DNA of 64,000 nucleotides, from assembly GCF_028583425.1 (NCBI RefSeq), contig NC_072791.1, positions 190,130,311 through 190,194,310 on the forward strand, read 5' to 3'. A program made the position numbers and the translations under genes. Below are positions 54,831-64,000 of the stretch, one piece after another (position 1 is the first letter of the stretch; every line of letters begins with the position of its first letter). This DNA comes from Eublepharis macularius. Its lineage: Eukaryota; Chordata; Lepidosauria; Squamata; Eublepharidae. Below the pieces are notes generated by a model. It had not been told where the DNA came from. It saw only the letters and a list, made by a program, of their open reading frames with translations, and did not search any database.

Positions 54831-55225
54831 GCCAGTGTAGCACAGTGGTTAGAATTTTCAAGTAGGATGTGGGAGGCCCAAGTTCAAATTACCACTCTGC
54901 TGTAGAAGTTCACTGGGCAGTTGCCAGGTTTTTTGCTGGTGTAATTAAGTTTAAAGAATTTTAAGTGTAGTAAATGTTAGACCATTTAAAAATGTGTTTG
55001 TTGCAGTATTTAGTGTGGCATTGCTCAAGGCTTGTTAGCCAATTGAGCAGTACCATTAAAGTAAGAAACTCACCAGGCAACTTTGATCCAGTCATACACA
55101 CTCAGCTTAACCTACCTCTCAGGCTTGTTGTGTGGACAATATGGAGATAAGGAGCATGATGTAAGCTGCTTTGGGTCCCCTTTGAAGAGAAAGGCAGGGT
55201 ATAAATGAAATAAATTAAGAAATAT
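54831..55225 (+). mobile_element. tRNA-derived SINE (Sauria-SINE type), split by an insertion
   Basis: Head 'agccagtgtagcacagtggt' with box B 'aagttcaaatt', body 'atccagtcatacacactcag' and tail 'gcagggtataaatgaaataa'. Between 'tcactgggca' and 'actttgatcc' a 163-bp insert (54918-55080) starts 'gttgccaggttttttgctgg' and ends 'aaactcaccaggca'; its ends are short imperfect inverted repeats and 'ggca' is repeated at both edges, so it looks like a small DNA element. Confidence 0.75.
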
Positions 55226-55444
55226 AGATCAAAATTGGGGGTGGGGGAGATAGAAGGTAAATTGTTTAGTAGGTCTGAAGGAAAAAAGGATGTAGGGAAA
55301 GGTGAGCATATGGAGGATGCCAGGAGGAGGGAAAGAAGAAATAGTGTAGAAGCCCTGGAATGAGTACGTGCCAGGGAGTTCCTAAGAAGTGGCTTCGAGT
55401 CCCCTCCTGCAACTGCTCTCCCTTTAGTTGGGCAGACACCGCAT

Positions 55445-55680
55445 AGATTTATTTTTTCATTTATACCCCACCTTTGTGTCCCCAGTGGGGACCCAAAGTG
55501 GCTTACATTGTTCTACTTGCCTCTATTTTCCCTTCACGATATCATGCAGGGTGGGTTAAGTTGAGAATATGTGACTGGCCCCAGATAACCCAGCAAACAT
55601 CCGTGGCAAAGTGGGGATTTGAACCGGGTTCTCCCAGATTCTAATCCAACATGCTAACTACAACACTACGCTGATAGTAA
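55445..55680 (-). mobile_element. tRNA-derived SINE (Sauria-SINE type)
   Basis: Minus strand. 'tttcatttataccccacctt', 'ccccagtggggacccaaagt', 'aacccagcaaacatccgtgg' and the reversed box B 'gatttgaaccgggttctccc' are all clear; one of the most complete copies here. Confidence 0.85.
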
Positions 55681-56011
55681 AACATATAGCCATTCCACTC
55701 ATGTTACCTCTATACCTCTGCAACTCCTGCGGAGGCAACTCTGCTAGAATGCCATAAACACTTCCAGATTTTAGGAGAGCGGGAACTCAGTAGCAGCACT
55801 GTTTTGCCATGGAAGGGACATCCAAACATGAGGGGAGCAGCACAATAACACCCAATTGCACATTCACAGGAAACTTGGTGCTCTGATTTTGGCATAAACC
55901 CCAGACTTAAGATGGAACTGTTAATGTATAACATTGTAGTCTTTGAAATATTATAATCTTACTCTATCTAAACATATTTTTCAGCTTTAAGAACATAAAA
56001 TGTATCAGAGC

Positions 56012-56231
56012 CAGTTTGGTGTAGTGGTTAAGAGCACGGGACTCTAATCTGGAGAGCCAGGTTTGATTCCCCACTCCTCCACTTGAAGCCAGCTGGGTTA
56101 CCTTCATGGCTCTCTGGAGCTCTCTCAGACCCACCCACCTCACAGGGTGTTTTGTTGTGGGGATAATAATGGCATACTTTGTAAACCGCTCTGAGTGGGC
56201 ATTAAGTTGTCCTGAAGGTAGTATATAAATC

Positions 56232-56267
<36 letters not shown>

Positions 56268-56268
56268 A
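56012..56268 (+). mobile_element. tRNA-derived SINE, family A, with (ATT)n tail
   Basis: 'agccagtttggtgtagtggt', 'gggactctaatctggagagc', 'gtttgattccccactcctcc', 'gtaaaccgctctgagtgggc', then a (TTA)n tail of about 13 units at 56230-56267. The best preserved member of family A in the window. Confidence 0.92.
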
Positions 56269-56751
56269 CTTAGTTATCATATTATTGTCTTCATAACATT
56301 TAGAAGTATGAACACTTTCATTTTCTATAAGAAAAAGTTTGAAAAAATCCAATGCTAGAGAGAAAAGCTACAAACTACTGCACTTGATACCACCTTAGCA
56401 CATGTGTCTTAGTTCTTGCCATCTGGGAAGAAGGAGAAAATGAAAGTTGAAAATTGGAAACAGAGATTGTGTTGTAAACAAAATGGAACGTGTCTGAACA
56501 GAAATAGTCTCTCAAGTCACAGTAGGACTAGCAACTTATTTGAATATCAGCTTAAACTTGATAACTTTGAACTCTTAATTGAAATCTATATCAGGCATAT
56601 TGTAGACAAAATAAAGTCACATTTAAACAGTAAACATAGGCTTGAAAATATGTTGAACATGTCTGCAGTACACATTGGAATATTCATTAATGCTGTAGAT
56701 TATGAAGCATTTCACTCAATTACAGGGTAATGCAAGTAAAGAGAGAGCAAA

Positions 56752-56985
56752 ATAATAATAACAGTAACCACACTTACATACCACTCTTCTATACAGATTA
56801 ATGCTCCATTCCAAGCAGTGAACACAGTCAGTGTTGTTCCCACAATACAGCTGGGGAGCTGGGCCTGAGAGGAGTGGCTTACCCAAGGCCACCTGCTGAG
56901 CTAATGGCAGTAGTAAGATTCAAACCAACAGAGTGCTGATTTGCAGCCTAAACATGTAATCACTGTGCACCAGCACCAAAGCTGA
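56752..56985 (-). mobile_element. tRNA-derived SINE, family C
   Basis: Minus strand; 'taataataacagtaaccaca', 'acagattaatgctccattcc', 'ctggggagctgggcctgag' and 'aggccacctgctgagctaat' match the copy at 51970-52232. 56269-56751 before it has a 104-codon open frame (56416-56730) without recognisable domain, which I do not call. Confidence 0.8.
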
Positions 56986-57009
56986 CACTTCCTCTGGGCT
57001 ACTCTAGTC

Positions 57010-57225
57010 ATTGGGGTTTTGTGATGAGTGTTAAGCTAAGACAGAGGAAACCTGGGGTCATATGCCCATTTGGCCATGAAGCTCCCTGGGTGAATTTGGC
57101 CTAGTCATTCTCTCTTAGCCTAATCTCCTTCATGATGGTTAAGATAAAACAGAAGATGGGAGAGCGGTGTTAAGTGGCCTGAGCTCATTTAAGGAAAAGC
57201 AGGATAAAAATGGGATGGAAAGTCC
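57010..57225 (+). mobile_element. Diverged tRNA-derived SINE
   Basis: 'aaacctggggtcatatgccc', 'ctccctgggtgaatttggcc' and 'aaaagcaggataaaaatggg' follow the usual SINE order with heavy decay. Confidence 0.45.
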
Positions 57226-57267
57226 AGAAATTGCCAGTATGCTTGTGTAGGCCAATCAGATATCTTA

Positions 57268-57355
57268 ACAGTTAAATCCTAAACAGGGTTACATCCTTCT
57301 AAGACCATTCACTTAGATGGACTTCAAAAGGTATAGCTTAGTTTAGGATTGCACC
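57268..57355. repeat. Short palindromic interspersed repeat
   Basis: Begins 'aaatcctaaacagggttac' and ends 'tagcttagtttaggattgc': ATCCTAAAC and GTTTAGGAT are terminal inverted repeats. Related units lie at 20338 and 28886. Confidence 0.6.
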
Positions 57356-57782
57356 ACAAAAGTAGGACATGGGGCTACATGCCCTTCTTAGTACTTCTAC
57401 TCTGGTTTAACCTAGAGTGACCCTAAGCATGGCATCTGCAACGATTAGGGTTCTCTCTTAACTGGGTTTAGAAACTGAGCTATAGTTGAGAGTGAAACCA
57501 AGTATACTTAAGCACTGATTTGAGCTTTAATTAATGAAGGAAGCAGTCCTGAATCTTGCTTCTAGTCTGCTAATGTTTAAGAGGTAATTCAATGTTGTGT
57601 AACTTGTGTGTGCCAGACGAATGTTTGTAATATAAAGCTTTCTATTTGAGTCCTAAAGAAACTTAACTGATGTTATCTGAAGCCTATATTGAAGGCAATA
57701 TAGCACCTATGAATGGCAGATGAGAACCCTGTGCATTTTCATGTGTGTATACACATTCTTTCATGGAAGCTTCTCCTTTTAG

Positions 57783-57833
57783 TTTGAAAGATTGGAGTCT
57801 TTTGAGAAAGCTAGTAGTTTGTCAAAATGTCAG
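57783..57833 (+). other. Candidate second exon, plus strand
   Basis: Acceptor 'agcttctccttttag' and a perfect donor CAG|gtgagta bound 51 nt. Frame 1 is open (FERLESFEKASSLSKCQ). The block also contains ATG near its 3' end (aaaATGTCAG), so as a second exon it could carry the start codon with the rest as 5' UTR. If exon 1 used its weak donor at 45109, the joined frame would begin MDSPGLKDWSLLRKLVV and stay open through the block. I cannot decide among these, nor exclude chance. Confidence 0.28.
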
Positions 57834-59896
57834 GTGAGTAATGCTTATGTGCTAGTTTTCTGCCTCTGCACTGGTGCAATAACAAGTTTCCATCCCTGGA
57901 AGTTTTTAGGAAGTGCTGTAAGGTTACTTAATTTAATTTAATGGAGTGTAAATTGTATGCATTTTATTATGGGGGTGTGGGGGGGGGAATTTGGAGTTCA
58001 TTGGTATTTGATGTTTTTAATTATGTATTCTGAGATGCCTTGAGCCATGGGAAAGGCAGGATACACGTGTGCTAATAAACATAAATTTAGTACATGTAAC
58101 AGTTAAACTTGGTAAATGTCAGACTTGAACCTAGCTTAAAGTCCTTCCTTGGTGTGTAACAAAGTGCTCTGGATTTCCACAGCTAAAAAGTGGCAAGTTT
58201 TGTTTTGAGACTGTCATTTAGATTCTCCCTCTCCCTGTATTATGCACTGTTTTACTTTTCACAGTTTTCAGTAAATCCAGCTCTTGATGGCTGCAAACTG
58301 GGTGAGGGAGTGGAGGTGATACAGGACTGTAAATGATGAAGTACTTTCACGAGAGGTTTGGGGGGGACACCTGTTAAACCATTGGAGGCTTGGAGGCTTT
58401 GGAAACAATCGCACTCTGAAACTGACTAGAACGTCAGTGAAGGCTAAAGTTGAGGGAAGGGAAGCTGATGAAATTGAGGATTCTTAGGAATGTGATATGT
58501 GCATGGAATACATCAGTGATCTTATCTTAGCTGCAGTGTGTGAACTAGCATGCCAGAGTATCATACTTAAATGATCTTTGAAGCCTTCTGTGTTGTATAA
58601 GTTAACTGAAACTCCAGGTTCTAACTGTGTGTTCTCAAACCTACTTGTTTGTAAAGAAAATTCCACTACTTTTCCAGAAAAATATTGTTTATGGTATATG
58701 CTAATTATATAAGCAAGAATAAGAAGGATGGAAAGAGAGAGAAATAGACCAATCCTTTTAAAAAAAATTTAATAATACATTTATTCCACATTAAAACATA
58801 ACCATACAAAACCCAAAATATAACAATTCCTAAGGAGTTCCATACATTTAGAAATTCAATAGTTCTTGACAATGAATGTTAGAAGAAACAATTTCTTTTT
58901 CCTGCAAAAATTGCACAATAGGAAACCATATTAGATCAGTCCTTTGCATTTGCAAGAGTACTTTTCTGTTGTGCCTTGAACTAAGGAAAGGAGGGGTGTA
59001 AATATTTTAATTTGTCTGAAGCTTATTAGAAAGTTATCAGAAAACTCTATGAAGCACTTCTTTTGTGCGGTAACTGCATGTTTTACCCTCAAATTAATCT
59101 TTCCTTGGTTGTGCAGCAGACAATACTAGAGGATGGTAGCCGAATATTACTGGCTGTCTTCCTATTGGAACAGAATTGTTCCATGTTCTGCTTGCTTTAG
59201 TAGTTGTAACTTCTAACTAATCTACATAACTGTGTATTCATCTTTGTAGGTGATAATTTTATTTTAAAGATTCTTATTGTGTGTGTGTGTGGTGTGCATT
59301 TAATCTGTACAGACTTAATGCCTAGTAACAGTTTTGTTCTGCAACTTCTGTATTTAGAGTGAGACTGGTTGCTTAGTTACCTTTTCTCTTATGTGGAAAC
59401 CTCCAATAACAAAAATACAGATTTGGCTTCCCAATGTAATCATTCAACATTTAACTGCATTGCAAAAGTACCCAGTGATATTGCACATTTTCATAGTGCT
59501 AATCTTTATCTAGACAATGTACTAAATGGTAGTCCTTTGCTTGGGTTCACAGAAACAAGATGTAGCAGGTAGAGAAATCATAGCCATGGCAACAGTGCCT
59601 TAGACAGAATGAGCAATGTCGGATCTGATAAATATCTGTGTGATTCTTTAATTTTTGCTATTTGATTTCTGCTGGTGTTGTTCCAAAAGGGTGTGACTTG
59701 AACAACTTTATTGTCTCTTACAGTTATCAGTCTAGATCAGCCTTTTTGTTGCTCTTAAGAAGCCTCGAAACACATTAAGGGTACTTCTACAGGTTCTCAT
59801 ATGCTAGCTAGCTAAACAATTTGTTGCACAATTGTCATGATTATGCAAAAATACTGGGTTGGCTTTTCGTTTTACCAGCAGAACTTTGATTCAGTT
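57834..59896. other. Presumed intron with an old LINE tail
   Basis: 57930-58085 resembles a decayed CR1/L2 3' end ('ttgagccatgggaaaggcag', 'gatacacgtgtgctaataa'). A (TG)n tract is at 59277-59291. The rest is not recognised. Confidence 0.4.
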
Positions 59897-60110
59897 GAGA
59901 AGCAGAGTGGTGGTGTAGTTGAATATCAGACTAGAAGGCCTAAGCTCAAAATCCTACTCTGCCATTCAAGCTTGCTGAGTGACCTTGAGCAAGTCACACA
60001 CACTCACAGGGTTGACTTGAAAATAAAATGGAGAAGGGGAGACTTATAAGTCACTTTGGATCCACAGAAAGGAGAAAAGTGGGATATGAATGGAGTAAAC
60101 AAATGAAAGA
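59897..60110 (+). mobile_element. tRNA-derived SINE (Sauria-SINE type)
   Basis: 'gcagagtggtggtgtagttg' head, 'ctgagtgaccttgagcaagt' body, 'agtcactttggatccacag' and 'agtgggatatgaatggagta' end. A CR1/L2-type tail on the minus strand follows at 60135-60235 ('tatttataaactcaccttt', 'tcaagactcaaggtggga'). Confidence 0.75.
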
Positions 60111-60235
60111 TAAAATAATGCAAGTATATATTTTAAAATATTTATAAACTCACCTTTCCCCCAGGTATCTCAAGACTCAAGGTGGGATGCTTTGTTAAAA
60201 TAGTATATTAAAATGACATATTGCTGTGTGCGTGT

Positions 60236-61510
60236 ATTTAAACATTTAGGATGTATTAATTTTTCCTTATGAAACCCAATCAGGTGCCTGATGTCACAAA
60301 CAAACGGGAGCTCCTGGTGTCTTCTTCTAGCATGTGCCTTCCCTCTACCCTTGAATGATACCCAGATCATAGTCTTATTAAACCAGGGACAATTTAGGGG
60401 CTTCAACAAATTTGTTTCCTGCCTGAACATTGCATCAAATTGTTAGAATGCAGTCTCTGTCATTTAGGAATCTTTGGTTTCACCTCTGTGTTTTAATGGA
60501 GGGCAGAGGAAGTGTGAGAGCCCAAGGACACACCACAATCATCATCAATAGCACCAGTTTATTCATGATATCTGAATACAGCCGTTCACCGAGTCATCCT
60601 TGTTAACAGTGAATTCACATCATTACATACCTTTTCATATATGAGAACTACACAGCTTCTTTTTCCTTTTCTACCTTGTACTGGTCTGTAGGCATTAAAT
60701 GTTAATAAGGGTGTCCTAAATGTTAACAAGGGTGTCCTAAAATTTTGCAAAATCGATGCATAGTACTATAAGCATAATTAGCTCACTGCAGATTGGTATC
60801 CTTAAACAGTTCTGTATTGGATCACTATTGAGGTCCTGATATTTCTAACCAGTAGGCATGAAATGACCAGTCTGCTTTTCCACCAGCCTTCTTTATGCCA
60901 CAGTTTGAACAGGTGTTTGCAATTTTTCTGCTTAATAAAAGAATGAGTTAAGATGGCACACTCATCTACAATTCAAATAGACAATAAAATTATCTCTCTA
61001 TATAATGTTTGCTTACTCTACATGTAGTAACGGAAGAAGATAGTACTTGTTGGAGCTTTCTTGATTGAAGGTTAGGTGTTCCTTCACCTTTGGTTTAAGC
61101 CATGGAACTTATTAGTGGAATTGTAGGAAGAAATATTGTGTTGTCAGACCTATTTATTCCTAAATGAATTGCTTTGTACTTGATTATGGTAAGAAAGGAA
61201 AGGGTGGTATTTTAGGACAGCCTCTCATGCCCTCTCAGATTTGACACTAATATTTGTTAACTTTTAAAGCTAATGAGTTAGAAAGAACTAAACCTTGAGG
61301 GTACCTATGAATGCAGAATGTACTATTTCTGAGGCTGAGGATGTAGTGTGAAATGAAGCACAGTACATCAGATCACCACTGTGAGGCTTTTAGAACATAG
61401 AGCATTGCACTGTGAAGTGGCTCTTGTGATCCAGAAAATACTATTGGACAACTTAATTATTGCACACTGTAATACTGAATCTGATGCTCAGTTAAGTGTG
61501 TTGACTCGAG
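60236..61510. other. Presumed intron, nothing recognised
   Basis: A short direct repeat ('ttaataagggtgtcctaaat' near 60700 and 'ttaacaagggtgtcctaaaa' near 60722) is visible. No exon or repeat family named. Confidence 0.4.
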
Positions 61511-61527
61511 TAAAGGAGTTTTAAATT

Positions 61528-62457
61528 AGTCCCCCTTTGATAAATTACTATTGGAGACAAATGAAAAAATAATTAAGAAATTCTATCTATATCTAATGCA
61601 ATTGAAAAGGGAAGATGAAGTAATAAAAGACTGTGGGACAAAGTGGGCACAAAATTTGGGGCATGAGATAGATTTAGAACAATGGTCACAGACATGGAAG
61701 ATGAATATCAAAATAACAAAGTCAGTTCCAAATTGTATAAAATGTATTATAGGTGGTATGTGACACTGGTGAAACTGGCTAAAATGTATGCGGATACATC
61801 CAATAAATGTTGGAAATGTAAAGAAAAGTTAGGTACGTTCTATCACATGTGGTGGTCATGTAAAAAGGTGGCGAAATATTGGAAGATGATACATGGGTTA
61901 CTTCAAGAAGTATTAGGCACGGCCATACCTTTCAAACCAGAATTGTTCTTATTGAATATTATGTCGGAGGGGGTAGAGAAGGAAAAGGGGGGGTTGATGA
62001 TTCATGTAATTACGGTGGCAAGAATAATATATGCGAGGTATCGGAGGAAGCTAGAGATACCATTGAAAGGAGAAGTGATAGGAAAAATCTTAGAAACAGC
62101 AGAAATGGATGTCTTAACAGACTTGATAAAAGAACAAAGTAGGGGCGATCTGCAGAAAAGATGGTCACCCTTTCATAGATGGGTTATGGAACAAGAAATT
62201 AAGTATAGAATATGAAGATAGGGGAGAATACAGGAAATAAGCAGGGTAGACTTACAGAAAAATTAGGTTTGGGGTAAGGAAAACAAGATATAAAGAAGAA
62301 GGAACTGTAGAGATGGAAAATGAGTATAATACATAGTTTATTGTTCTCATCACCATTGATTTCTTGCGAAGTTGTGCTTGATATCCCCTGATGTGATGTC
62401 TGTGTATATGTATGTATTCTTTTTGAAATCAATAAAATAATAATAATGAAAAAAAAA
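61528..62457 (+). mobile_element. L1 LINE, strongly 5'-truncated
   Basis: A 930-bp insertion with a perfect 17-bp target duplication, taaaggagttttaaatt, at 61511-61527 and 62458-62474. It carries the C-terminal end of ORF2, a ~240-bp 3' UTR and an A-rich tail. The 3' UTR differs from that of the 34.4-kb element, so the two belong to different subfamilies. Confidence 0.92.
61551..62215 (+). pseudogene. L1 ORF2p C-terminal fragment, one frameshift
   Basis: The first part reads METNEKIIKKFYLYLMQLKR to about KITKSV in one frame; near 61730-61740 the frame changes and continues LYKMYYRWYVTLVKLAKMY, then TSNKCWKCKEKLGTFYHMWW, the CCHC knuckle seen in the longer element (CWKCKKHEGSLYHMWW). It ends at 62213-62215. 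No endonuclease or RT core is present. Confidence 0.88.
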
Positions 62458-62474
62458 TAAAGGAGTTTTAAATT

Positions 62475-63635
62475 TAGGCACCAAACACGCTTAAGGACTA
62501 TGATAAATCTTATTGCAGCTGTAGCCTGTGGGGTTGTGCTTAACTTAGTGTTTCAACAAGAATGTCACCTGTGTAGTTCTTAGAAGCTAGTTCCCCTTTC
62601 ACCTTGAATTTCATCCCATTTGTATCTTTATAGCCCACAGTTCTTCCCACACCTATCAGCTAGGGTTTAATTGAGTCTGAGATATATCCACTGCAGAGGC
62701 TCTGTCACATGATGCCTGAAGCTGGAGCAGCAGTTGCAGCCTGGGTGATGTTGAGCTGCATAGGCTGTAGATGTACGGCAATTAGTGCAAGTTGTACAGG
62801 ACGGGGCCCTGGCTTGTGGTAGGCCTGGTTTGTATCTCACTTGTGCATCTTACAGGGCTTTAAGCTGGTGAGACCGTTATTCAATCACTAAGGAAATAGC
62901 TTGTAAACTGAGTGGAAGAATGGAAGTCTACAAAGGAGAAGCTATTGCAGGTGGTTGCATGTGGGCCAGAGTCCAAAGCAGCTGTGAGTTACTCGATCAT
63001 ATTTCTCTCATGAGAAAAAGGCCGTACTACCTGATAATTGGGAAATAGTGAATGTCATCCACTAGGATGTGTAATTATGTTGACAGTGGATGTAACATGA
63101 TAGATCTTCTTTGGAATCAGGAAAATCCAGCTGTCTTTGCATGAAGTTCCTATATTCCCAGCGTGAAGGCAAAAGACACTGCTGTCTTCAGCAGTGTGTT
63201 CCAAGCTTTTGAATAAAAGTAATGAAGCTGCCATGTACAGTCGCAGGTCTGTGCCTTTTGGCCTCAAATTTTCTATATGGCTAGTTGTATGGTATGGATT
63301 TTGCCCTGGGGTAAGGTGGTTGGTGGTTGGAAATGTGCAGTTTAACATAATGCAGCCTGGAAGCAGAGGCAGTAGCTTGGTCATTTTCTGCTTATGAGTC
63401 TAGCTGGACATACAAGAAATGGATAATCACCGTGGCTTTTAAAAAAAAACAACCTGAAGATAATTGAGCCGCCTTGGAACTTGTTCTGTCTTGAATAATT
63501 TTTGTCTTGACCTTTTCTTCAGGTTTTATTTCTTCATCCAGGGCTCTACACTGAAGACCCCAGGAACTGTTGATTCTGTAGTAGTTTGCCTAGATTTGCG
63601 AGGTTGCCAAATGCTCATTGTGAGTAGGGATGTGC
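62475..63635. other. Presumed intron, nothing recognised
   Basis: A polypyrimidine acceptor-like site ('ttgaccttttcttcag', 63523) has no partner donor. No gene supported. Confidence 0.4.
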
Positions 63636-64000
63636 GCTTTGGGTTCCTGAAACCCAGATCGAACCCGAATCAGGACTGATTAGGGTTGATTTGTTATTCC
63701 CAGCATAGCTGGGCTGATTCGGGAAACCCGAAGCAAAGCTTCCCAAAGCGCTTTGGGAAGCTTTGTGAAACACTGGAGCAGCTTTTCCCTTGCCATTCTT
63801 AATTGATGGCAAGAGGAAACAGTTCTTCCCCTTCCCGTGGCTTTTGTGCGATGGGAGGGAGGATGAGTGGAGTAGGAGAGGGAGGGGGTCAGGGGGTGAT
63901 CAAGGAAGGGAGACTGGCTGAGAGCGAGTGCCAATCTTTGCAGGAGCATCTCTCTTTTCCCTTGCCAATTGGGGGATTCTCTGGAAGGAAGCCAGTCTTT
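63636..64000. repeat. Start of an interspersed repeat running off the window
   Basis: 'agggatgtgcgctttgggtt', 'cgaacccgaatcagg' and 'gattcgggaaacccgaagc' are typical of a squamate repeat with many near-palindromic TTCGGG/CCCGAA blocks. It includes a perfect 32-bp palindrome at 63734-63765. The right end lies beyond 64000. Confidence 0.6.

Noticed and set aside
56416-56730. A 104-codon plus-strand frame
   Set aside because: AT-rich, no domain, no conserved context, no flanking splice signals of quality.

Overview
This window looks like nuclear DNA of a squamate reptile (lizard, gecko or snake). I infer this from the repeats: 5S-rRNA-derived SINEs, several tRNA-derived SINE families of the Sauria-SINE kind, CR1 and L2 LINE ends, Tx1/L1-type LINEs, hAT miniature elements with 8-bp target duplications, and Penelope-like termini carrying hammerhead ribozyme motifs. 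There are no operons, no prokaryotic genes and no CRISPR array, and I recognised no retrovirus-like or Polinton-like element.

Layout. 0-9.2 kb is AT-rich intergenic or intronic DNA with SINEs and a few weak exon-like islands, mostly on the minus strand. 9.2-10.8 kb holds a Penelope-like terminus and a 1.05-kb hAT-type element built from six ~152-bp units. 10.8-17.3 kb is mostly unique sequence. 17.3-18.7 kb has a CR1 tail and a young L2-type LINE 3' end with an open reverse-transcriptase C-terminus. 19-29 kb is a mosaic of SINEs, two more hAT miniature elements, degraded CR1 and fold-back Penelope-like termini; one exon-like block lies at 19.12 kb. 30-32 kb is GC-rich with no recognisable genes. 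33.0-43.5 kb is the most repeat-built part: a perfect 107-bp-arm palindrome with two facing hammerheads, related blocks interrupted by a 4.26-kb L1 with a 19-bp target duplication, a possible hAT transposase fossil, another fold-back, and a ~153-bp tandem array of about ten units.

44.6-45.4 kb is a CpG island with an RFX X-box, three CCAAT/ATTGG boxes, a CRE core and a GC box, followed by a strong splice donor at 45173. It is the best evidence for a host gene, here a plus-strand promoter and first exon whose large first intron would fill much of 45-64 kb. A ~800-bp sequence occurs as direct copies on both sides of this island. 46-64 kb is intron-like, with SINEs, a second 5'-truncated L1, a long AT microsatellite between two copies of a ~150-bp duplication, and one 51-bp exon-like block at 57.78 kb.

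I cannot name the host gene or genes. The exon calls rest on splice signals and open frames alone, and such combinations also arise by chance in 64 kb, so their confidence is low. The most interesting material is the set of Penelope-like termini (at least eight pieces, four arranged as inverted dimers), the self-complementary helix-III hammerheads within them, and the architecture around the CpG island.
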